Source of the DNA: Clavibacter capsici
GTDB taxonomy: Bacteria; Actinomycetota; Actinomycetes; Actinomycetales; Microbacteriaceae
Assembly (NCBI RefSeq): GCF_001280205.1
Contig: NZ_CP012573.1
Coordinates: 434,001 to 498,000, forward strand
Length of the DNA stretch: 64,000 nucleotides
Direction: 5' to 3'
Below the pieces are notes generated by a model, which saw nothing but the letters and a program-made list of their open reading frames with translations, was not told the origin of the DNA and ran no database searches. Shown here one piece after another: positions 7,671 through 14,695 of the stretch. Each line of letters starts with the position of its first letter. Within the stretch, counting starts at the first letter, position 1. Made by a program: the position numbers and the translations under genes.

Positions 7671-8744
7671 GTGACGGACGGGACGGACGCCGCGCGCGCC
7701 TCCCGACGGCGCGTGACCCTGGCGCAGGTGGCCGAGCGGGCCGGGGTGTCGCGGTCCGCGGTGTCCTTCGCGCTCACGGGCCGCACCGACCAGCGCCTCT
7801 CGGCCGAGACGATCGAGCGGATCCAGCGGGCCGCCGACGAGCTCGGCTACCGCCCGAACATGACCGCCCGGACCCTGCGCACGGGCCGCTCCGGCACGGT
7901 CGCGCTCGTCTCCGACTTCGTCAGCAGCACGTCGCACGCCAACTCGATGGTGCGCGGGGCCCTCGATGCGCTGCGGGAGCGCGACACGATCCTCTTCACC
8001 GTCGACACGCAGGGCGACGCCCGGCAGGAGGAGCAGCTCCTCGAGAGCCTCCTCGGCCGCACCATCGACGGCGTGCTCTACGCGTCGATGTTCACGCGGG
8101 TCGTGCGGACGCCGGCGCTGCTCGACCAGGTGCCGCACGTGCTGCTGAACTGCGTGCCCGAGACGGGGACCGCGCACGCCGTCGTGCCCGACGAGGACGC
8201 GGCCGGGCACGACGCCGCGCGGGCGCTCCTCGACCTCGGGCACCGCGACCGGATCTGGTTCGTCGGGAGCCTGCCCGACGGCGTCACGGGCGGGCCGGCG
8301 TGGCGCGGCTGGGCGCCCCTGGCGCTCGAGGAGCGGCTCGCGGGGGTGCGGCGCGCGCTCGCCGAGGCGGGGGCGGAGCTCGCGGGCGTGCAGGAGGTGG
8401 CCCGCGACTGGGAAACCGCGGACGGGCGCGAGGCCGTGGAGCGGCTGATCGCATCCGGCGCCCGGCCGACCGCGCTCGTCTGCGCGAACGACGCCGTGGC
8501 GTCCGGCGCCTACCAGGCGCTGCACCGCGCGGGGCTGCGCGTGCCGGAGGGCGTGTCGGTCGTCGCGTTCGACGGCAGCGCGATCAGCCGGGCGCTGGAT
8601 CCGCCGCTCGCCTCCGTCGCCCTGCCCCAGCTCGAGCTCGGCCGGCTCGCGGTGGAGCTGCTCGTCGACCGCCGCGCCGAGCCCGCGGTGCACCGCGTCC
8701 CGATGGCGCTGGTGCCGGGCGGATCGCTCGGACCGGCGCGCTGA
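7671..8744 (+). CDS. LacI family transcriptional regulator
   Basis: 357 residues, GTG start. The LacI helix-turn-helix is at about 16-36 (TLAQVAERAGVSRSAVSFALTG), followed by the hinge helix RPNMTARTLR at 61-70. The C-terminal part is a periplasmic-binding-like sensor domain, with the effector-cleft strand IWFVGSLPDG and a dimer segment CANDAVASGAYQALH. It sits upstream of and co-directional with an MFS transporter and two esterases, so it is most likely the local repressor, released by a sugar or sugar ester. A candidate operator lies at 8780-8796. The GTG lacks an obvious ribosome site. Confidence 0.9.
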   Translation: MTDGTDAARASRRRVTLAQVAERAGVSRSAVSFALTGRTDQRLSAETIERIQRAADELGYRPNMTARTLRTGRSGTVALVSDFVSSTSHANSMVRGALDALRERDTILFTVDTQGDARQEEQLLESLLGRTIDGVLYASMFTRVVRTPALLDQVPHVLLNCVPETGTAHAVVPDEDAAGHDAARALLDLGHRDRIWFVGSLPDGVTGGPAWRGWAPLALEERLAGVRRALAEAGAELAGVQEVARDWETADGREAVERLIASGARPTALVCANDAVASGAYQALHRAGLRVPEGVSVVAFDGSAISRALDPPLASVALPQLELGRLAVELLVDRRAEPAVHRVPMALVPGGSLGPAR

Positions 8745-8779
8745 GCCGCCGGTCCCCATGCGTGCTGTCGCGCGGAGCT

Positions 8780-8796
8780 AGATCGTTGTAGCATCT
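8780..8796. promoter_or_regulatory. Candidate operator over the MFS gene -10 box
   Basis: AGAT-N9-ATCT inverted repeat that encloses TAGCAT (8789-8794), a likely -10 box for the transporter gene at 8861. The position is right for repression by the LacI-type protein encoded just upstream. The arms are only 4 bp, so the call is weak. Confidence 0.35.
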
Positions 8797-8860
8797 CCTC
8801 CGCGAGCCCCCGCACGACCGTCCGGGCGCCGATCGCACGACGCATACGAAGGGGTATGAC

Positions 8861-10171
8861 ATGACGACGACTGCGGCCCGCAGGGGCCCGAACGCCTGGT
8901 GGGTGGGATTCGTGTGCGGGATGGCGACCTTCGTGGACGCCGCCGCGACGACGGGCGTGGGCATCGCGCTCGTGCTCTTCCTCGCGCCGCCCACCGGAGG
9001 ACCCGGCCTCACGGGCGACGAGGTCGGCTACCTCACGGCCGTGCTGACGGCGGGCGTCGCGGCCGGCTCCCTCCTCGGAGGGTGGGCGGGCGACCGGTTC
9101 GGCCGGCGCCGCGTCTTCCTCGTCACGATGACGCTCATCGTGATCGGGTCCGTCACCCCGTTCCTCGGGGTCTCGTTCGCGGCGCTGCTCCCCGGCATCG
9201 CGCTCATCGGCGTCGGCGTGGGCGCCGACCTGCCCGTCGCCCTCGCGACCATCTCGGAGGCGGCGACCGACCGGAACCGCGGCAAGATCCTCGTGTTCTC
9301 GAACCTGCTGGGCGGCTTCGGCATCCTGCTGGCCGTGGTCATCGGGATCGCCTTCGGGCAGGCGGGCCCCACGGGCGGCCACGTGATGTTCGGCGCGTTC
9401 GGCGGAGTCGGGCTCCTCGTGCTGCTGCTGCGCATGACCGTCCCCGAGTCGGCGTCCTGGCTGGTCGCGCGGAGCGAGCGGGCGGACGGCGCGCGCACGG
9501 TGCGGGCGCAGCGGGGGCGGATCCGCGACCTCGGCCGCCCGGCCTACCGCCGCCCCTTCGTCACGCTGCTCGTCTACTACACGCTCGCGTCGCTCGCGAT
9601 CAGCGTCGCGGGGAGCTTCGGCACCTACGTCGCCGTGAGCGTCGCCGGCGTGCCCGTGGACCAGTACCAGTCGTGGACGATCCTCGCGATGCCCGCCGCC
9701 GTGCTCGGCGCGCTGTGGTTCATGTCGGTGGCGGACACGCGCTTCCGCATGCCGTACTTCGTCGTCGGATCCGTGGCCGTGGTGGTCTCGAACCTCATCC
9801 CCGTCGTCCTCGGCTTCAGCCTGACGACGCTCGTCGTGTCGGTCGTGCTCTCCACCTTCGCGGGCGCGTTCTGCTTCGAGACGATCATGAAGGTCTGGAC
9901 GCAGGAGTCGTTCCCGACGCTGCTGCGCTCGACCGCGCAGGGCACCGTGTACGGGGTGGCGCGCTTCGCGACCGCCGGGTTGAACGCCGTGACCCCCGCG
10001 CTCCTCGCGCTGAACCCGCAGGGCGTCTACGTGGGCGTCTCGGTGGTCGCGGCGGCCGGCTTCCTCGTGGGGTGGATCGGGTTCCGCCGCGTGCGCGGGA
10101 CGGCCTTCGACGTCGAGGGCGACACCGTGCCCGCGACCGCGTCGGTGCGCACCGTCGAGGCCGCCGCGTGA
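8861..10171 (+). CDS. MFS transporter, sugar-porter-like
   Basis: 436 residues with about 12 membrane segments. The loop 2-3 signature GDRFGRRR is at 77-84 and the domain-end motif PESASWL near 195; these are features of the sugar porter and metabolite:H+ symporter groups. It is preceded by GAAGGGG at a good distance. It begins a run of three tightly spaced genes (transporter, alpha/beta hydrolase, SGNH esterase) behind the LacI regulator. The likely substrate is a sugar or acylated sugar released from plant material; this is inferred from context only. Confidence 0.88.
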   Translation: MTTTAARRGPNAWWVGFVCGMATFVDAAATTGVGIALVLFLAPPTGGPGLTGDEVGYLTAVLTAGVAAGSLLGGWAGDRFGRRRVFLVTMTLIVIGSVTPFLGVSFAALLPGIALIGVGVGADLPVALATISEAATDRNRGKILVFSNLLGGFGILLAVVIGIAFGQAGPTGGHVMFGAFGGVGLLVLLLRMTVPESASWLVARSERADGARTVRAQRGRIRDLGRPAYRRPFVTLLVYYTLASLAISVAGSFGTYVAVSVAGVPVDQYQSWTILAMPAAVLGALWFMSVADTRFRMPYFVVGSVAVVVSNLIPVVLGFSLTTLVVSVVLSTFAGAFCFETIMKVWTQESFPTLLRSTAQGTVYGVARFATAGLNAVTPALLALNPQGVYVGVSVVAAAGFLVGWIGFRRVRGTAFDVEGDTVPATASVRTVEAAA

Positions 10172-10188
10172 GCGGCGGGGCGGGGACC

Positions 10189-10986
10189 ATGCGGATCCGG
10201 CCGTTCGAGGCGCGCGTGCGCGGGCTGGCGCTCCGGGGGTCGCAGCACCTGGCGGACGCGGCCGGACCGCGGCCGACCGCGGTGCTGATGCACGGCTTCG
10301 GCGGGTCGCGCGTGGAGACGACGGGCGTCTTCGTGGCGCTCGCGCGGCGCCTGGCGGCCGCGGGGATCGGCGTGGTCGCCTACGACCGCGCGGGCCACGG
10401 CGAGAGCGACGGCGAGTTCCTCGACACCACCGTGACGGGCGACGTGGCCGACGCGCGGCGTGTGCTGGAGGCCGTCCGGCACCTGCCGGAGGTGGATCCG
10501 GGCGACGTGCACCTCGTGGGCATGAGCCTCGGCGCGGTGGTGGCGTCGGTGGTCGCGGCCGAGGAGGGCGCGGTGGGGACGGGGATCCGGTCGCTGACGA
10601 TGTGGTCGACCGCGGCCGTGTTCGTCGACGACATCCGGTCGGGCACCATCCAGGGGCGCTCGCTCGCCTCCCTCGACGCCGACGGCTGGTTCGACTTCGC
10701 CGGGATGCGCATGGGCCCGGCCATGCGGGACGACGCGCTCGCGTTCGACCCGTACGCGCGCGCGGCCGGCCACCGGGGACCCGCGCTCCTCCTGCACGGC
10801 ACGGAGGACTTCGTGCCCGTCGGCTACGCGCGGCGGTACCTCGCCCCCGAGGTGCTCGGCGACCGGGCCGAGCTCGTGGTGGTGGAGGGCGCCGACCACG
10901 GCTGGGCCCAGCTGCCGCAGCGCGACGAGGTGATCGACCGGACCGTCGGGTTCGTGCGGGCCCACGCGGCGGGTGGGGCGGCGTGA
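10189..10986 (+). CDS. Alpha/beta hydrolase (esterase-like)
   Basis: 265 residues from the ATG at 10189, which is preceded by a G-rich tract. A GTG at 10168 overlapping the transporter stop would add seven residues. The catalytic triad is visible: S113 in GMSLG (111-115), D207 in HGTEDFVP and H237 in GADHGW; the oxyanion segment is HGFGG at 35-39. It looks cytoplasmic with no signal peptide. It probably cleaves an ester bond of the compound taken up by the MFS protein. It overlaps the downstream SGNH gene by 4 bp, which implies translational coupling. Confidence 0.86.
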   Translation: MRIRPFEARVRGLALRGSQHLADAAGPRPTAVLMHGFGGSRVETTGVFVALARRLAAAGIGVVAYDRAGHGESDGEFLDTTVTGDVADARRVLEAVRHLPEVDPGDVHLVGMSLGAVVASVVAAEEGAVGTGIRSLTMWSTAAVFVDDIRSGTIQGRSLASLDADGWFDFAGMRMGPAMRDDALAFDPYARAAGHRGPALLLHGTEDFVPVGYARRYLAPEVLGDRAELVVVEGADHGWAQLPQRDEVIDRTVGFVRAHAAGGAA

Positions 10987-12197
10987 GCGCGGGCGGTGCT
11001 GCGGCCGGGGGCTCGGTCGTCGAGCTGGACGGCGGATCGGTGCGCGTGCACGGGCACCTCGAGCTGATGCGGGTGCCGGGCGGCGTCCGGCCGATCCGGC
11101 TGCCCGCGGCGGCGTGGCGCGACTTCCCGCCCGCCGGCGAGCTGCTGCGGGCGCAGGTGTCGACGGCGGCGGGGGTGCGGATCCGGTTCGCGACCGAGGC
11201 GGACGAGGTGCGGCTCCGGGTGCGCTGCACGCGGATCCTGTTCGACGAGGTCCCGGGGCCGCGCAACTCGTTCGTCGCGGAGGTCGACGGCGTGGACCTG
11301 CCGCCGGTCGCGTCGCCGGTCGATGTGACGCGGCGCATCTCGCCGTCGGGGGACGCGGCCGCGGAGACCGACGCGGCCACCGGCGGCGCGTCCGTGGTCG
11401 TGCTCGGCGGCCTCGGCCGGGGCCCCACGACGGTGACGGTCTGGCTGCCGCAGGGGATGCTCGTCGACCTCCTCGGCATCGAGGCGGACGCGCCCGTGCG
11501 GGCCGCTGACCCGCTCGGGCTGCCGCGCTGGATCCACCACGGCAGCTCCATCAGCCACTGCGTGGAGGCGCCGGACCCGACGGGCGCCTGGCCGGTGGTC
11601 GCGGCGCGGCGCACGCACCTCGACCTCGTGAACCTCGGCTTCGGCGGGCAGTGCATGCTCGACCCGTTCGTCGCCGACGCCATCGCCCGCGAGCCGGCCG
11701 ACGTGATCTCGCTGAGCGTCGGCATCAACATCGTGGGCGCCCGGTCGATGGACCAGCGCACCTTCGTGCCCGCGCTGCACGGCTTCCTCGACCGGGTGCG
11801 GCGCGGGCATCCGGACACGCCGCTCGTGCTGGCCTCGTCGATCGTCTGGCCGGGCAGCGAGCACGTGCCCGGCCCGCCCGGCGTGGAGGTCCGTGACGAC
11901 GGATCCGTGCGCTGCTTCGCCGCGGGCGACCTGGCCGACGTGCCGCGCGGGGCGCTCACGCTCGCGGAGTCGCGGGTGCACGTCGCGCACGTCGCGCGGG
12001 TGCGGGCGGACGCGGGCGAGCGGATCGCCCACGTCGACGGGCTCGCGCTGCTCGGACCGGATGACGTCGCACGGCACCCGCTGCCGGACGGCCTGCACCC
12101 GGACACGGAGCTCTACGCGGAGATGGCCGGCCGGTGGGTCGACCGGGTGTTCGCGGAGGGCGGGCTCGTGCCGCGGTCCGCGCTCGGCGGGCGCTGA
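10983..12197 (+). CDS. Two-domain SGNH/GDSL-type esterase
   Basis: 404 residues, GTG start inside the preceding stop codon (GTGA). Residues 1-170 form a beta-rich N-terminal domain (possible jelly roll). From about 180 an SGNH hydrolase follows: block I HHGSSIS with presumed nucleophile S189, block II G at FGG near 221, block III N249 in VGIN, and the C-terminal D-x-x-H in DGLHPD. In block I the usual GDS is GSS. The layout recalls carbohydrate esterase family CE2 and related deacetylases. There is no signal peptide, so deacylation would happen after import. It is the last gene of the LacI-MFS-hydrolase cluster. Confidence 0.82.
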   Translation: MSAGGAAAGGSVVELDGGSVRVHGHLELMRVPGGVRPIRLPAAAWRDFPPAGELLRAQVSTAAGVRIRFATEADEVRLRVRCTRILFDEVPGPRNSFVAEVDGVDLPPVASPVDVTRRISPSGDAAAETDAATGGASVVVLGGLGRGPTTVTVWLPQGMLVDLLGIEADAPVRAADPLGLPRWIHHGSSISHCVEAPDPTGAWPVVAARRTHLDLVNLGFGGQCMLDPFVADAIAREPADVISLSVGINIVGARSMDQRTFVPALHGFLDRVRRGHPDTPLVLASSIVWPGSEHVPGPPGVEVRDDGSVRCFAAGDLADVPRGALTLAESRVHVAHVARVRADAGERIAHVDGLALLGPDDVARHPLPDGLHPDTELYAEMAGRWVDRVFAEGGLVPRSALGGR

Positions 12198-12245
12198 CGG
12201 GGAGCCGCCGCTCGTGGTGGTCCGCGTGTCCGACGCGGGACGCGC

Positions 12246-12818
12246 CTAGCCGCGCGCGGCGACGGTCGTCCGCCGTCCGCGCATCGCCGCCGCCGCGACG
12301 AACGCGACCCCGAGGACGATCTCGAGGGTCCAGTAGACCGGGCTGGTCGTGTCCGCGACGACGGTGAGGCCGTAGACGCCCTCGGCGACCAGCACGAGGC
12401 TGAGCGTCGCGGCGCCCGCGATCGTCCACCGGCGCGACGCGTGCCGCACGAGCGCCGCGGCCAGGCCGATGACGGGGCCGGCGACGAGGCCGATCGGGAT
12501 CCACATGGAGGAGAGCGGCTCCGCGAAGAAGTGCCCGCGCCACAGGCTGACGACGCCGTACGCCTCCACCATCGCGACGAAGGAGAGGGCGCCGAGCACG
12601 GCGCCCGGCAGCGGGCGCGCCCCGGAGAGCCACACGCCGAGGAAGGCGAGCATGCTCCAGCCGCCCGAGGAGTTCGCGAACGAGGCCACGCTGTCGGGCA
12701 GGACGCCCTGCGCCGGGCTGGTGAGGCCGCCGAGGAGGAGGCTGAAGGCGAGCACGACCGCGGTCGCGCGGAGGAGGCCGAGGGCGGTGCGGGCGGGGGC
12801 GGCGTCGGGTCGCGTCAT
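12246..12818 (-). CDS. Integral membrane protein of unknown function
   Basis: 190 residues with about six hydrophobic segments, the first directly after a short polar N-terminus (ALGLLRATAVVLAFSLLLGG). Motifs such as SVASFANSSGGWSMLAFLGVWLSG and VEAYGVVSLWRGHFFAEPLSSMWIPIG suggest a defined family (perhaps that listed as DUF6518), but I cannot confirm this. GAGGGT lies 6 nt before the ATG, a variant of the leaderless box seen elsewhere. No partner gene is evident. Confidence 0.7.
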   Translation of the reverse strand: MTRPDAAPARTALGLLRATAVVLAFSLLLGGLTSPAQGVLPDSVASFANSSGGWSMLAFLGVWLSGARPLPGAVLGALSFVAMVEAYGVVSLWRGHFFAEPLSSMWIPIGLVAGPVIGLAAALVRHASRRWTIAGAATLSLVLVAEGVYGLTVVADTTSPVYWTLEIVLGVAFVAAAAMRGRRTTVAARG

Positions 12819-12897
12819 GCCCTCACCCTCGCAGCGGGAGTCGCGCCGGTCGTCGGCCGGGCGGGTGATCCGCGTACGCACCCGGATGCAGGTCGCG

Positions 12898-13113
12898 TCA
12901 GCCGCGCGGGCGGGCCTCGTCGAGGATCCGCGCGGCCACGTCGGCGGGCACCGTGTAGGTGACGGTCGCGGTCACGCGCGCGACGCTGTCCGCGGAGACG
13001 CTCGTGCTCGCGAAGTCGACGGAGACGTCGCGCACCTCCCGGGCGATGACCGTGGCGGCCTCGGCCGCGGCGAGGATCGCGTCGTCGTCGTAGGGGAGGT
13101 TCGTGAGTGCCAT
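12898..13113 (-). CDS. Small hypothetical protein
   Basis: 71 residues beginning MALTNLPYDDDAILAAAEAAT. It is predicted mixed alpha/beta, soluble and acidic, with no motif I recognise. AAGGA lies before the ATG, and a GGGTGC tandem repeat occupies the leader just upstream. It shares strand and a 64-bp gap with the next small gene, so the two may be co-transcribed. Confidence 0.6.
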   Translation of the reverse strand: MALTNLPYDDDAILAAAEAATVIAREVRDVSVDFASTSVSADSVARVTATVTYTVPADVAARILDEARPRG

Positions 13114-13124
13114 GGGCGTCCTTG

Positions 13125-13154
13125 GGGTGCGGGTGCGGGTGCGGGTGCGGGTGC
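13125..13154. repeat. Tandem hexamer repeat (GGGTGC) x5
   Basis: Five perfect head-to-tail GGGTGC copies, then a G run. It lies in the short leader 12 bp upstream of the start codon of the 71-residue protein, next to its ribosome site. Copy number could vary by slippage. Confidence 0.85.
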
Positions 13155-13177
13155 GGGGGTCGAGGGGAGGCGCGTCG

Positions 13178-13510
13178 TCAGTCGGCGCGCGGCTCGGCGT
13201 GCGCCGTCGTCCCGGGCGGCGGCTCCGGCACCAGGTGCAGGCCGGCGCCGGTGTTCGCGCTGTCCATGAGCAGGTCCACCCAGGCGGGGTTGATCGCGGG
13301 GGAGCGGCTGCCCGAGAAGCGGAAGTGCAGCGGCAGCTCGGGCGCGACCCACACGGTGCTCCGGCCGTCGCCCTCGGAGGCCGGGTACTTCCACGAGAAC
13401 GCGAAGCTCTCCCGGCGGCGGAGCTTGTTGAGCATCACGATCTGCAGGTGCGCGAGGGCGCGGTCGTCGATGGTGGTGCGGGTGGTGCTGTCGAAGATCA
13501 GCTGGCCCAT
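13178..13510 (-). CDS. Small conserved protein of a Microbacteriaceae-type family
   Basis: 110 residues. The pattern MGQLIFDSTTRTTIDDRALAHLQIVMLNKLRRRESFAFSW is one I recall from many Microbacteriaceae genomes, often mislabelled 'ATP-dependent DNA ligase' and more recently placed in a DUF family (DUF7882, from memory). No ligase motif (KxDG) is present. The protein is soluble, with an APELPLHFRFSGS strand region and a Pro-rich tail. A GGAGG-type ribosome site precedes the ATG. Confidence 0.72.
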   Translation of the reverse strand: MGQLIFDSTTRTTIDDRALAHLQIVMLNKLRRRESFAFSWKYPASEGDGRSTVWVAPELPLHFRFSGSRSPAINPAWVDLLMDSANTGAGLHLVPEPPPGTTAHAEPRAD

Positions 13511-13682
13511 GCCGGCCCTCCTCCGTGTCCCGTCCTGGTGCCCGTCGAGGGCGGGGATCCGGGGGATCCCGCGGCTTCCACGGCTCGGCGACCCGCGGGT
13601 GAGGGCATCGAGTGGTGGTCCAGATATTACGGCAACGGCGGAAATGCTCGGCGCGCGGCGAGCGATCGCGTCGCCCCGCGGA

Positions 13683-14225
13683 TCACCGGGGAGCGCCCGC
13701 GTCGAGCACGGCGAGCGCGGCGACGGCCACCTGCCGCGGAGTGCGCCCGTCGGTCGCGATCTCCGTCTCGTCGAGGTCCGCCGCCCGCAGCCGCGTGGCC
13801 AGCTCGGCGTGGCGGGCCAGGTGCCAGTCCCGCGCCGCCCGGCGGTCGGCGTCGTACCGGGACCGCAGGCGGGCCTCGACGGCCGCGGGCGATGCGGTGA
13901 GGCGCACGCACCGCACGTCGATCCCGAGCGCGTCGCGGTACCGGTCGAGGTCGGCCCGCTCCGCGACCACCCCGCTGACGACGAGCTGCCGCGGCCCCGC
14001 CTCCTGGAAGAGCGTCCACGCGGCCGCCATGGCCCGCGCCTCGACGACGACGTTCTCCGGATCCCACGCCGCGGGCGGCCACGACCGGTGGTACCAGTCG
14101 ACGTCCATGAGGCTGAACGGCCGCCCGGCCTCGGCGAGCAGGTCGCCGACGTGGTCGAGCACGGCGCTCTTGCCGACGCCGTAGGTGCCGTTGAGGAGGA
14201 GGGCGGGTGGACTCGCGTCAGCCAT
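13683..14225 (-). CDS. P-loop kinase-like ATPase
   Basis: 180 residues. Walker A is GTYGVGKS near 13-20, followed by a substrate-side strand with D-V-D-W-Y and a basic lid-like helix (RLRSRYDADRRAARDW). The size and layout match small-molecule kinases of the AAA_33/nucleoside-kinase group. The substrate is unknown. Its ATG at 14225 overlaps the end of the upstream gene by 8 bp, which predicts translational coupling with that small disordered protein. Confidence 0.78.
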   Translation of the reverse strand: MADASPPALLLNGTYGVGKSAVLDHVGDLLAEAGRPFSLMDVDWYHRSWPPAAWDPENVVVEARAMAAAWTLFQEAGPRQLVVSGVVAERADLDRYRDALGIDVRCVRLTASPAAVEARLRSRYDADRRAARDWHLARHAELATRLRAADLDETEIATDGRTPRQVAVAALAVLDAGAPR

Positions 14226-14505
14226 TCGAGCAGGTCTCCTCCGAGGCCGTCTGGCCCGTCACGCCCTCCGGGAGCACCGCCGGGGCGGACGGATCCGCGG
14301 AGGGGGCGGCACCCGCGTCGGGTGTCGGCGTCGACGGCGTCGGGGCAGGGGCCTCGGGGGCCGCGACGCCCTGGCCGGTGCTGCCCGGCGCGAGGGAGAA
14401 GTCGGCGTCGGCCGCGACGAGGCGGATCACCTCGTCGCCCTTCGCGACGTCCTGCGCCACGCGCTGGTTCTCCAGCCGGCGGTCGGGTCGGGTCTCCTGG
14501 GACAT
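14218..14505 (-). CDS. Small Pro/Ala/Thr-rich protein coupled to the P-loop kinase
   Basis: 95 residues. The first 40 are charged and helical (RPDRRLENQRVAQDVAKGDE); the rest is an Ala-Pro-Thr-Ser-Gly low-complexity tail that ends SEETCSNG with a single cysteine. There is no signal peptide. GAGGAG precedes the ATG at 14505. The 8-bp overlap with the downstream kinase gene indicates a two-gene unit. I do not recognise the family. Confidence 0.6.
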   Translation of the reverse strand: MSQETRPDRRLENQRVAQDVAKGDEVIRLVAADADFSLAPGSTGQGVAAPEAPAPTPSTPTPDAGAAPSADPSAPAVLPEGVTGQTASEETCSNG

Positions 14506-14646
14506 GGGGCTCCTCGGCGTGGGGCGCGGTTCGTGCGGCCGTCCCCAGCGGGACGACGATGCCCCCCCCACGCTACGGACGCGTCATCGTCCGCGGTTCC
14601 CCCGAGCGATGTAGATCCTCGCCCCCGATTCCGCCACCCACGCGGA

Positions 14647-14680
14647 ACGGCCCGACCCCCTGCTGAGGGGATCGGGCCGT
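14647..14680 (-). terminator. Terminator after the aspartyl-tRNA synthetase gene
   Basis: Stem ACGGCCCGA / TCGGGCCGT (9 bp) extended by CCCC/GGGG, 16 bp after the stop codon at 14696. It has no long T run, as is common in high-GC actinobacteria. Confidence 0.6.
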
Positions 14681-14695
14681 CCGGAGGAGCGGGAC

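Noticed and set aside
8510-12106. Very long open frame on the minus strand (about 1200 codons) opposite the LacI-MFS-esterase genes
   Set aside because: It runs antisense to four well-supported genes and reads as Arg/Pro/Ser-rich low-complexity sequence, a usual artefact at 73% GC.
13178-13510. ATP-dependent DNA ligase, the label often given to such small proteins
   Set aside because: At 110 residues with no KxDG nucleotidyltransferase motif it cannot be a ligase.
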